A program made the translations under genes and the position numbers. Under the pieces are notes generated by a model. The model searched no databases. It was not told the DNA's origin and saw nothing but the letters and a program-made list of their open reading frames with translations. From Aphis gossypii (taxonomy: Eukaryota > Arthropoda > Insecta > Hemiptera > Aphididae): a stretch of DNA of 64,000 nt. Location of the stretch: contig NC_065531.1 of NCBI RefSeq assembly GCF_020184175.1, positions 61,706,806-61,770,805 of the forward strand. Reading direction: 5' to 3'. Of this stretch, positions 16,201 through 28,400 are shown one piece after another (the first letter of the stretch is position 1; each line of letters opens with the position of its first letter).

Positions 16201-16719
16201 AGATAAACAAATAAAATATGTTTGTTGTATTGAATTATATAAAAACATAATATAATATAAATCTTATCATACTTTGTTTCAGAAATAAGTGCGTACTTTA
16301 ATTCATGTCGGTCAAAATGTATTCAATATTTTAAATGTCACATTTTCATTCATACATTAAAAATGTATAGATACCTACTATAATTTCTAAATGAGAAAAT
16401 TCATATAGGTAGTCATAATTTATAGACGAAAATGAACAAGAGGTTTTATTTAATAATTCTATATGTTGGTTCAATGTATACGAACATACCACATATTAGC
16501 AGTACCTATATTAAAAAAACATATATAGTTCTATTTAATTTCAAAATAAAAAATTTTGTGATTTCATAATATATAATATCATGCTAAAAACTTTTACTAC
16601 TATTTTTAGACTAATACGTAATTACTGTTCTTATATTTATATATATATATATTATTTTTTTGATCGTGTCAATTTTTCATTGTTCACTTATATTTTACAC
16701 AAGAATTGCCATGGAGTTA
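13256..16719. other. Intergenic DNA with two modest GC-richer patches
   Basis: Mostly AT-rich. The patch at 14496-14700 contains the minus-strand string ACAGGGGGTCGTTAAAAAG, which looks like the tail of a dispersed repeat. Its 63-codon minus frame is not identifiable. A second patch at about 14800-15240 is balanced in composition and otherwise featureless. Confidence 0.4.
15757..15776. repeat. (ATT)n trinucleotide repeat
   Basis: A run of ATT units followed by a T homopolymer, in AT-rich background. Confidence 0.7.
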
Positions 16720-17180
16720 AATCGTATTTTTCATAGGATCTCAACTCGATCGTGGTAAAGCTGAACTTTCTGCGTTAATAACAATAGATAACCCCCTTCG
16801 TCTCACGCTACCGTTTAGATAGTAGTGCGTATCGCTGATAACAGCCGGACGTTGATTAATAAGGTCAAAGGCACCACTGCACGGTTGTCAGTCAAGCCGG
16901 ACAGATTTTCTCCACTACATTTCAGTCTCCGCGTTCTGTGTTGAACAAAAGATCTCCTTTGCCCTGATGCCTTTGCCGTAACGAAAGTAGACAAGCAATT
17001 TAAAAGACAAACGGTCGTTTGGCCCGTGTCCACGGAGGGTCGACAGAGAGAGAAAGAGATTGGTAGTGAGAGAGAGATAGAAAGAGAATGAGAGAGAAAA
17101 AGTATCGGGTTAAAAGCTTTTTTCCTATCCGGGCATCCGATTTCTCGCGGACGAACAGTTAATTTAAAACTTTCAATACA
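16720..17180. promoter_or_regulatory. CpG-containing island followed by GAGA tract
   Basis: A balanced-composition block ends in a 60-base GA-rich tract and a further CpG-containing segment. The 72-codon minus frame at 16815-17033 resembles no family. The arrangement is promoter- or enhancer-like. Confidence 0.32.
17043..17101. repeat. GA-rich (GAGA-type) tract
   Basis: About 60 bases of nearly pure purine on the plus strand, with repeated AGAGAGAG blocks separated by short interruptions. It lies at the 3' end of a CpG-containing island (16720-17040). In Drosophila such tracts bind GAGA factor in promoters and enhancers. Whether that holds here is inference. Confidence 0.65.
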
Positions 17181-19339
17181 CTTTTATGTTTTGGGCTAAC
17201 TTACGCGTGTGTTGGTGATTTAAATGAAAATGCAACAACACGGTTACCTATACCAGTTAAATTGTATATGTTATATGTGCTTGTGACGAAGAAATGTTTA
17301 CTAAATCGAAGATAAGTAGAAAAACGCGATTCGATTACCGAATAGTAATAAATAGCTAGATATACAATTGACTTTAAATACTACCAACTCAGAATAAACT
17401 ACACGCCCTACGGATTTGTTTTCAGTTTTGGCACAGTTTTCAATCTCTTAATTCAATTTATACTGAAACTGAATACTAAGCTTAAATTATTTAGACGAGA
17501 ACAACAACCGATAAGTGTTTTATAAAATGTACATTATTTTGTACTGATAAATTATATATTTGTACTTAATTAAATAGATAGTTTGATTAGATATTGCAGT
17601 AATGAGAAATTTGCATGTTAAAAGCTATATTTAATAAATACAGGTAATATGTTATTATTCTACTATAAAACAATACAAATCAGCAATTAAATATAAAATA
17701 AACTATTTCTATATGTTTATCACGCATTGGTAAGTGCAGTACCTATCTACCTATTAATATTGTATTATTCATTATATCGAAAAAAAATAAAAATTACACA
17801 GTATCAACAAATAAAAATAATTGTTTTTGTGTTTCAATTGTACTTCATTAAAACAAAATTAATTAACTGAAATTATATAATTTGTAAAGTTAGAAAAAAT
17901 ATTTTCCATTACCAATATACTTTTAAAATTAAAATCAAGTATATTATTGAAAAAAAATTAAATTATTTTATTGAAAATATAAACAATATAATTGTTGGTA
18001 AAATACACAAATGCTAAAATTATTTATTTAAATAAAATTTTGCTATTATAGATGTTCACTTATTCTATTTACATTTATTTAATAAATCAAAAAAATATAA
18101 TATATTAAACTAATACAATATTATACACTTTAATTTATAAATTTATAATTATGAGTTTTGGAATTTTAAATGTATTTAAAGAAATAGTTTCTCAGTTGTT
18201 AAACATTTTACTAAAATAAATAACCCTTAAAAATTGTTTTACAAAACTATAAAATAAATATTGTAATGAATTTATGATATTTGTACTTGAACTATTTTTA
18301 TAATTTTAAATATTGATAGAATAATATTAATTACTAAAATGTATTAATTATTTATAATAGTTTTATGTCACTTTATGTCTATATGATATCCACTATCCAG
18401 AATTAAATATATATATTGATATTTGCTGCTCTTATGAATTCCACTTAAAGGTATATACTTAAAAATTATGAGTTAAATACTAATAAAATTTTTCATTTTT
18501 ATTTTATAAGACTTGTATAATAATTTTCATTTCTCGATTAAAAAAGTAAACTGAAAGGCCTGGTCAGAAACGAGAAGGATTATATTATAATCATTTTAAA
18601 AATAATTCAGCGACTTATACTTTTATAGCTGTTCCATAATTGGAAATTCAGCTAATATTTTTCTTGTATTTATTGGAAGACATAAAATTATCATAACCGA
18701 TTACAACAGGATTTGCAGTAGACACGCTAACGATGAAATATAATATCCAAACCTTCTAGTCTTTATATGCAGCGAATTTACAGTATAATAAATTTAGATA
18801 TATTGTATTAAAAATATATATATATATATTTATATATAAAATACATTTAAAGTATATAAACATTAAACACCTATAATAGGGTCTATAATCTATATTGAAT
18901 TACTGTAATATTATATTTGTTGAATAATGTGTTTTTATGAAACTAAAATAATTATTCGCACAACTACTTTAAATAATATATTCATTATTCAATGTATTAT
19001 AAAGCTAGTATATACAATTAAACAATTTTAAATAGTTCTAATTTTGAGAAAAATATAGGTATATTCTTTTTATATTAAAATGTATATTCAATTATTAAGT
19101 AAAAAAAGTAATATTGTATGTTTAAAATAATGTGTAATACCTACATAAATACTGGAATTAAGGTAGATTAGTGAAATGGCTTATTGTAATAAAATTGTAA
19201 TATATATATATATATATATATATTAAAATATTCTGTTATATTTTATTGTTTACGATATAAACACAAGATAATTTAATTATTTAAACACAATTAAGTAATG
19301 CGAACGAAATAAAAAATGTGTCTAAAGTAAAAAAGTAGA
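17181..19339. other. AT-rich intergenic DNA, no gene seen
   Basis: Homopolymer- and TA-rich throughout, with TA runs near 18808-18836 and 19200-19223. Confidence 0.55.
19200..19223. repeat. (AT)12 microsatellite
   Basis: The longest pure AT dinucleotide run in the window. It sits upstream of the GC-richer island at 19340-20040. Confidence 0.85.
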
Positions 19340-20040
19340 CAATAATAATTACCGAAACACGATGACTGACGACGATGACGACTCTCAGAATATCCATTTT
19401 CCGAAAATTCGGAGGGAAGATAAATACAGACCGACCGGGTAGAAGAGAATAAATAAACGATAAAAAAGGTGCCTGAAATCCCTTCTAGAGAAGTATCCGT
19501 GTTTTGTTCTATTTTTTTCTTTTATTATTATTTACATTTTCCAAAGGTCTATCGCGAGCACCCGAGTCGAGGGTTTTAATTTTAGACACGAATGTTTGCT
19601 GAAGACGATGGACTCTGCGACCCCGGAGGGCAACCACCCCGTATTCGGTACCACATGGATAGGAATTTTGGAGGGGACTGGAGAGGAGAGTAAAGGACAC
19701 AAAAGAAAGCGAACTCGGGTGGTTCTCCTCGCCACGCCGTACACCAGTCCCGACAATCCGCCACCGGGTGCAGCGGTGTACAATATTTACTTTCGAGCGG
19801 TGTGTGTGCCGAGCAAGAATGAAACACACCCGAAAGCGATTACCATCGCGTTTAAACGATTTGCGTCGAGCATGAACGGTAACTCAAAAAGTCAAGCGTT
19901 ATAAATTAAAATAATAATAATAGTAGATATCTATGTACGAGGTTTCTGAATCCTTCTGACCAAAGTTAGTTGTTATCATCGCAAGGCTGCAGTCGCTGCA
20001 GAATATTCATTAGACGTAATCATAGTATCACCGGTCTGCA
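19340..20040. promoter_or_regulatory. GC-richer island with overlapping chance frames
   Basis: At least four frames of 80-106 codons overlap on both strands between 19509 and 19904, as expected when stop codons are depleted by GC content. None has a recognisable motif or coding bias. CTGCAGTCGCTGCAG at 19987-20001 is a small near-palindrome. Candidate regulatory element or noncoding exon. Confidence 0.3.
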
Positions 20041-20499
20041 ATCATTGTACATTCACTTAAAAAAACTCTTGATTTAATTTTCTAATGCCAAGTATTTTAC
20101 TTCTAAAAATGAATAGCAAAAATGTCCAACATCGAATCCACATGCACCTATAATATATTTCCTATTATTTTGTTAAAAGTTTAAACGACTATTCCGAGAT
20201 TTGAAAATATTGAAAATAAATGTTAATTAAAAGAAAAAAAACTAGTAAAATTAGATTATAATTGCAAAATATGTTTGTTGTGTAAAGATACTTAAAATAT
20301 TATAATATATATCAATACCTATGTAGTATGTGATGAGCATAGGAATAAATAACTTATACACTTATTGTATTATATTAAAAAATACATAGTAAAACAATAA
20401 CGATTGGAAGAATTTGAAAAAAAAATCGGCATTCCACAACTATAGTATCATATAATATAGTTAATATTCCAGTCAATAGGCCGATTTTATATATCTATA

Positions 20500-20890
20500 G
20501 GTAATATATGCGTTCATGTGTTTGTGCATGGAATTCTGTTGTACGCGTTTAATTCAAAGAACCGACGCCGAGAAAACCTTATTTCGACACCCCGCGGGCT
20601 ATCGTCATCGGTGGCGAAGGCGGCTAGCGGCATTTCTCTCAGTTTCTCCCGGTTTCTCACCCTCTGTGCGAGAGGAGACGCATCTGCCACCGCTGCACCA
20701 ATAAACGGCCCGCTAATTTCCGCATTTAACGCCGCGCCGCGTACGCAGAGTGTTTAATCGAAAGGCATACGGACCACACAAAAACCCGCGCCCGCAGCTT
20801 CGTACAAAGGATACAAATGTGTTTTCGGTATACCGTCATCACACAGCATAGATAAAATAATATTTAAATGGACTAAGGGGACAAATGGAA
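20500..20890. promoter_or_regulatory. GC-rich island
   Basis: A compact block with CpG clusters (GCCGCGCCGCGTACGCAGAG near 20731) between AT-rich flanks. Two overlapping plus-strand frames (20516-20704, 20518-20757) encode nothing recognisable. Possible regulatory element. Confidence 0.3.
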
Positions 20891-23740
20891 GTAGCCAATT
20901 GGATATGTAGCCGTTTAGACGTTATATAGCATTAAAACATCAAGAAAAAAAATGTAAAAAATATTATTATTAAGATGTTATGCAGGATGATGATTCACCG
21001 AGTATGCTTACACTTGTTTTTTTATTTAATAACGAATTTATTTAAATTATGATTTTTGGAATGTTTAAAATATACTTAAAGACCATATTTTTAAATTCTA
21101 GAGATTTGTTTACTATTTTAAGGAGTATTCTGTGGCGATATAAATTTCTATTTTTTAAATTAAAATTGTATCTCTAATTTAAAATTGTATTTTGATCAGT
21201 ATACATAAATATTTTCAGAAAATATATGGATTTGGAATAATGAATTCAAAAATGTATACGAGTAAATATAAAATATCAAAATACAAAACATATTAATTTG
21301 CACATATTATTACTTAAAGATTCTCATTGGGAGTATTATTTAAAAAAGTTTTATTTTTCGAAATAATCAGTGCTCACTATTAAGAGAATCACTTGGTATT
21401 CATTATCACTCATTACCTATCATATTATAAACAATATATATATAATATACATACGATTGTTATCTATATTGATCGTATCGGCTTTAGATGGATACTATTA
21501 TCACTTGCCCGCGACTATAAGAATATTATATGTCATTGCTGTCTAACGATTACTAAACGTTGCAAGGTAGCTATAGAAATGTGAATAGCATAATAATAAA
21601 CGAACGGACATCATAGTGCTGTATTATATTATTATTAAATGATATTAGCTATTCGCTCAAAATCCCATCGAGTGCTTTGTAATGTACTACGATCATCGAT
21701 CATCTAGCAATTATTGTTCAAATATTTGAATTCAATGCAGTTTATGTCTAGTAAAAGCATTTTTGGATACTTTTTGTTACTTTGCTACGATCGCACCGCG
21801 TGTATAACTTTTATATACATTCAGTGTTTAAATTACAAAAATAATATTTGACCAACTGACTGGCCGATTTTAATAGAATGTACCAGTTACCACAAAAACA
21901 AACATAAATACTTATTTAATATTTATGTATTTTGATAGTTGTATTATGATTTTAGTGTTTGAACAAGTAAGTATATTGATTTAATAATAATTAATCGATC
22001 GACCTCATTTACGCAAGTGGGGAAGGGGATGGCTAAAATGATGCAATGGGCATTAGTATGTGTCCCTTATAATTATAATGTTTTGAAATTCAATTATATT
22101 CATTTATTTTCAATCATACAATTATTAGATTTGGATTTAAGTCTAATTTTTATAATATTATGATTATGTAGCATGTTTTTTTTTTGTCCGTGATTATAAT
22201 ATAATAGAGTTGTATTATTATAAAACTTGCGTGTTAGATACGTAAAACAAAAATAAAAAGAATAATTGGAATGAACACAATTCAATTACAATATTACAAT
22301 GTAATATAGTTTATACCTATCAATTTCAATAAATACTAATAAATAAAAACACGACGTACAGACAATATATCCATCAACTACTTTAGATTTACACGATAGA
22401 TGTTTATTTTTATTGATTCAAACTAAACACACATTATTTAGTATTTTGTAAAGTGTAAAGGAATTATATGTTTTGTTTAATATATAAAGATATATTCTAA
22501 AAGTTTTTAAGAAATTTAACCTAGCTTAGATACTGCGAATAACATATGAGTAATTTAAAATTACGAACGGATCAATAAGTTATTGGTTTCACAATATTAT
22601 TTAATGATATAGCTTTACTAAATATATTTGTATTTATTTTAAAGTAATAAAAAATTTTGAATTATAAAATATATATATTTATGAATTATTTTAAAGCTAC
22701 TAATGCTATACAATTAACTACTTTATTTTACTTACTTACTTATTAAGTAAGTACTTTATTGTAAAAATACCAAGTATAATTCAACAATTTTAAGAATACT
22801 ATAATCTTAATAGAAAATTAAAATTAAAATTTTTACGAGCGAAATATGGTTCTTAAATTATTTAATTATGCGTTGATCATTATTCATTATATTCATTACA
22901 CATACCGGACATATAATGGGTAAATCGATTAACATTTTATTTACTCATTACCCACCTTAATATTGTATGTATAATATATAAAATAAATAGATTATTAAAA
23001 AAATAGTAAGTGCTAAGTGATCATTTAACAATGTACCTAAAGATGACATTTATCGGTGTTTATAAGTATAGTATATATACAATTCATCATTGTACCTGTA
23101 TGATTATTTTGATTTGTTACCAAACTGACAATGATTTACTAGACCATGATATTACATTCATTAAAATATAAATCATTTACTTGTAAGTATTTATAAATAT
23201 TTTGAATCATCGACTAAAGAGTAATAATACATCGTCATGCTTTATTGTATAACTTAAATGATAAATGTTGCTTCAAATTATTAGAGCTCATATTGATGCA
23301 ATACAAACGTACAATACTTTTAACACGTTATTTCATTTATGTATTTCAGTTATAAATTAAATTGAATGTAATCTTATAATACGTGAGATGATTCCAATAT
23401 GTAATAATAATGTTTTAATCAATGCCTTAACAAATTTGTTTGGTTACTACTCCGGGTGGTTTAATATATGAATCAACTGTAAGATGTGTAAATGTCTCAG
23501 AACTTATCATAGACATTTGAAAAAAATTAATATAAAAAAAACCAAACAATTATTTAATTTTGATATTCAGAAAAATTGTGTTATTCAAATTGAATATTTA
23601 TCAAAAATAATTCCTAAAATGTAAATAATATTATTAAATGACAATAGGTATTCGTATCAACATATCCTATGAGCCTATGAGTATTAAGAATCCAAAATAA
23701 TCAAATTTTATACGAATTTGTAATAGAAGTATTTTTACTG
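20891..23740. other. AT-rich intergenic DNA, no gene seen
   Basis: No coding or RNA gene recognised. A short G-rich string near 22018-22031 is isolated. Confidence 0.5.
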
Positions 23741-23935
23741 CTAGCTGATACAGGTTTTCCCGTCTTTGTCGGGGTGAATATAAATTTTAGATACACTCAA
23801 TAAATTACGATTTGCTTCGCTCATAATTCAGCCTGCGGTCACTTCGATGGTGTAACTCGATGAGTTTCTATACTATAAAAACCTAAAAATTCAAGCGATA
23901 TACAACTATAATATATGTTGTCGTGAGTAGTCGCT
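23741..23935 (-). mobile_element. Helitron-like repeat, 3' end fragment
   Basis: Read on the minus strand, this ends with GACAAAGACGGGAAAACCTG followed by TATCAGCTAG. Upstream lie CGAAGTGACCGCAGGCTGAA and GAGCGAAGCAAATCG. The GCGAAG, CGGG and CAGCTAG pattern is typical of insect helitron-like termini. The opposite end could not be placed. The outer limit near 23935 is a guess from where the background composition resumes. Confidence 0.42.
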
Positions 23936-24699
23936 GGTATTATATTATACAACTTTATACAATTAACCTATATTTATATTATGTATAAGTATATGTAAAA
24001 ATTAATATTTCTTTCATTGTCCACTATAGATTAACTTACTAACTATTGGAGAATTTTAAATAAAAGTTATATTAATTGGATTCCTTGAGTCTCTGAGAGG
24101 AGAGTTTTTAATTTCATATTTTAACACATTATAAAGATCGAAATTGGGTGGCTCTAATATAAATTATGTTGTTCGGCTTATCGGCTTACAAAAATCAAAC
24201 ATTTTTTTTTTTTTTTATGAAGGATTTCCATTGGTTACAGATAATAAAATATTTATTATGAGTGGATCTAATATTCTGTATTGTTATAATTTTATTATTA
24301 AAGCTAATAATATTATTCTAAGTAAATGTAAAATTGACTATAATATCCAAAGTTTATGGTTCAAGTTAAAATACTAAAAAATTTCGATAGATTTTTGTAT
24401 TGTATGAAACAAGAAAAAAATTATATAAAACTTAATTATGTTTTAATAATAAGGTGTAAAAACTAAAAATAAACTATAAATTAATTTCTATGTAGATATA
24501 TTTAATTTTGTTTTTACTATTTACCCATATCCTAATATTTTTTATTTATATTTAAATAAAAAAATATATATATATATATATCTGATCACAACAGTTTGAT
24601 TAGCTTCAATTTTGCAAGCTTATGTTGTATTATAACCAAACTGAATAGTATACCTATTACCTAGTATATTTACACAACCAATGTGTGTTTTACATCGAC

Positions 24700-25390
24700 A
24701 AATCTTTGTGAAACGGTTGACGCGTTACGTACCTACTTACGTCGGACCGGAAGTGATGAAGATTCACCATCATGACGTGTATAGAACTTGAGACAGATTT
24801 TCACACCATGTCTGGTCTTGAGTACATTTTTTTCTATGCACAAAAATTTATGAACATACTCGTTTCGCCGACAAGTCGTCACTCTGCGCAACACTTTAAG
24901 CACTCGCGAACAGAACCGCTAAAATGGTTTAATCGAGAATTAACGGCGCACGATGGATGTCGTGAAAACTGTTGGCGGACACTGATTTCTTTACTTATAA
25001 GTTATAACTGATCGAAGGTTTATTATCTCGAAATTCTCCTCACGAGTTCCTAAAATAAACCAGATGATATGGCGACTGTCACCTCGACCATGGTTTATAA
25101 ACTCGGTATAATCCACCGTGGTATAAACTCAATGACCGCGGTCCGTACGGGTTAGGTTGGGTTATGTTTTCCAGAAGCGACTGAATAACCACGATAATTT
25201 TTATTGTCTTTCAGCCAAACGCTTTATTGTCGCTAATATTCATTTATACTGGTATAGTATCGTGTCGTTTGATATTTGATCAAACCTTCGTCATTCGTTA
25301 GTGTACGAAGTTCGCGTATCAACTTAGTCGTAATGTGTAATGTGACGAAATTCCAGTTAGTACGTTTACAGCAAGTCTTGTTATTTTCAG
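24700..25390. promoter_or_regulatory. GC-richer island, candidate upstream promoter
   Basis: This is a roughly 700-base stretch of balanced composition in AT-rich surroundings, lacking the usual homopolymers, and it ends at the possible leader exon. It contains GGGTTAGGTTGGGTTATG at 25149-25166, a TTAGG-like motif that resembles both the insect telomere unit and a motif common in insect intergenic DNA. Frames inside it (for example 24772-25011) show no recognisable protein. Confidence 0.3.
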
Positions 25391-25447
25391 TCAGACGAAA
25401 CGAGTCATTCTTTTCTTCGGGATTATATGGTCAGAGGGAACGTCAAG
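25391..25447 (+). other. Possible noncoding 5' exon
   Basis: A TTATTTTCAG acceptor-like string ends at 25390, and a good donor, CAAG|GTAAGA, follows at 25448. The 57-base interval could be a small noncoding exon. Alternatively, TCAGTC at 25388-25393 could be an arthropod initiator, with transcription starting near 25389. It lies about 6 kb upstream of the LRR start codon on the same strand, so it could be a leader exon of that gene. This rests only on splice-signal appearance. Confidence 0.25.
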
Positions 25448-28400
25448 GTAAGAAACACATTGTGTTACATATAATATACTTATAATTATTATTTAGAGGA
25501 TTTTTGTAAAAGTATTTGTGACACAACTTGGTTATAATATGCTTCAACGTTATTGGCGTAATTGTGTGAATGCAAAAATATCGTTATTCATCAAAATTAC
25601 AGTTTTCTGTTTTTATTATTTATCTCTTTCTAGTACCTAATCAATATAATATAGTGTTATACGATAAGCTTCGAACTGCTTTCTAGGTGCCTCAAGATCA
25701 AATTCTTCGTGGACACTATCTTTCGTATCGGTTATTGCATTTCGATTTCATAGAATCACATCTATTAAAACCAATTTCAGATTAAGCAATCAATGAATTT
25801 ATCAGTTATAGGTTACATATTTTATTTCGTTTAAAAATTGTTAGGTTCAAATGAAATCGATATTTTTCTTGGTAAACTGTTTTTTTCTATAACATTCTGT
25901 GTTATTATTTATTATATCATCCGTATACTAAAGTATAAATTTTTCGTCTTAATATTAAACATGTGAAAATAAAAATGAAAATATTAAATAGGTAAGTCAT
26001 TAAGCCGTCATCCGTGATAATACATTCGCTAAATATCATTAATATCCTATTGCATAAACAATGCAAATTTTATGACCAATACAATATAGTATTAAAAGTT
26101 TATACGTCAGGACTATAATAATATGTAAAAGATTAATCAGTGCTAAATTTAATAACGTGTAATACTATTGTATCCAATTTTGAAATATGTAATAATTGAA
26201 TTATAATGAATGGTAATAGCAGTATTGAAAATGTATGATATATTATGTTTTATAATTTCTAAAAAAAAAAATCAAAGTTAAAACAACGAATTCTCAGAAT
26301 ATTATAAATTGTGCACGCCTACTCGTTCTCAGTATTAGAGAAGTATGTTTTGTTCACAAAACGGTATGTTTGTTTAGTCAGCCTCTATATAACCCTATAA
26401 TAAACTATGGTAGGTATTATAATTTAATTTTTTTGAATAATATTACATTAAACGTTTTGATTTTATGTAATGTTTAACAAGTAATCATACTGCAGCAGTT
26501 AACTTCGATTTATACGAAAAAAGTTCACGTTTTTGTAAAAAAAAAAAAATACAAATTTAAAATCTGAACTATTCTAACACATTATGCCTTTATTGAAGTA
26601 GGTATATTTAAGTTTCACTTATGATTTTCGGCGGTAAAATTATATGTAACTCAAATAATATAATATAAAATACAAAAGTAAAAAAGTATAATGTATTTTT
26701 AATTATTATACATAGACATACCATAAAGAATGGTCTATAAATACAATCGTAGAAACAGTGATTAAATTTTTTGTCTTCTGTGTTTTTGTAGGTTTGTAGG
26801 TTATATTAGGTATAGTATACATTACGATTATAGCAATCACTTGGAAAATCATTTAATTATGTGACTCACTAAAAAATGAATTTCCACTTCCCAGTAAATC
26901 ATCTTTCTTGTGTCTCCTAGTAGAAGTGGTTCATATTGTTTCTTAACATTACTCTTGGTATTCATTCACCATACATATTTATTCTGAGCCAGGTATAAAA
27001 AGAATATTATCTGTATTTAAAAATTCATTTAAGTATGACTGATGAATATAAATGGTATATGAGTAAATGCTAACAAGTAAATAATCACAATAATAATAAT
27101 AAAATTATCCACTTTTTTATAATGCTTAAAATATAATTTGCATTTGTCAGTTATTACACAAAAATATAACTCTGGGAAATTAATTGTTTTACAAATAGTT
27201 TGCAATCATATATAGGTATATATATACACATATAAATATACATATGAAGATTTATATACATAATATTATGACATATCAATATATTAAAATCGAATAACAC
27301 ACTGTAAATAATTGAATACCAGACTACCTAGTCTACTAAATTAAATACATTTGACTTTGTTCTACTTTGTTTGGTATAGTTATCACAATTGAATTTTAAT
27401 AATATATTTTAGAGGTCGAATAAAGGCGAATATAAAAATCTAAATTATTTATTTTTCGATATGACTCAAATACGAATAATAAAATAACACGTTCTTTAGC
27501 TTAAATTCAATTCATTGTGCTTCTTGAGATGAGATTTTAATTTAAGCGTCGTTTTCATCAGTGTTTAAGTTAAATAAATGAATGTACTTTTACCCTTTAT
27601 TTGTGTTACTTGACTTAAAACAATCTCAAACTAGCTTAATATACTTTAATTATGACATACCTAACCTTTTAAATACGTAATTTATTTGTTTAATGGAATA
27701 TATTATGTATTAAGGCATTAGTTATTATTCAAAATAATTCAACGTGATTTTGGTAGAACTTTTATGTAATATTCTATTTCATTAGTCGTTCCAGAACATT
27801 ATGTTAAATAATAATATTAATAAAAAATATTGACATAATGCATATTATACAAATAACATAACAATACTATTTATAAGTAAATAGTATGTATATTTAGATT
27901 AAATATTTACTTAATTACATATATTATATGTAATTTCTATAAATAACTAATAGGTAGCTTTACTAATTACTCATATACAGTTTACCTATATACCTATAGT
28001 AATATTACTTAATTATATATCCACAATATTTGTTTTATATAAAATATAAGCAAATAACTAAACATTTTTATTGATTTTTTTTTCAATAAAAATTATTTTA
28101 ATATATTAAATACCAGATTTAGAATCTGACCAATATTTTATATAGAATTTGTATTATTTAATAAAATAATTATTGTTTCTTGTGAATTTACAAAAATAAC
28201 CACAACTTTGTCGTCGCAAATAGTTGGCTAAACATAATATTATTATAATACAATCCAATATTCATTACTAAAAACGAGTACAAGATTAATGATGTAATTC
28301 GTAAATGGATTTTACTTTATTTATTTGAATAATTTAAACACTCGTCTGTCTGTTGAGAAAATTTATAAACATGCTTTGGCTTAATATTGTAACTAGGATT

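Noticed and set aside
19509..19904. Cluster of 80-106 codon frames on both strands
   Set aside because: Multiple overlapping frames in one GC-rich block are the expected chance pattern. None has family features.
25149..25166. TTAGG-like string as an interstitial telomere repeat
   Set aside because: Only one or two degenerate units, and such words are frequent in insect intergenic DNA.
26765..26797. Acceptor-like pyrimidine tract followed by TAG|GTTTGT, considered as a second ratchet point
   Set aside because: The pyrimidine tract is good, but GTTTGT is a poor donor and several TAGG strings follow. It is not comparable with the site at 53145.
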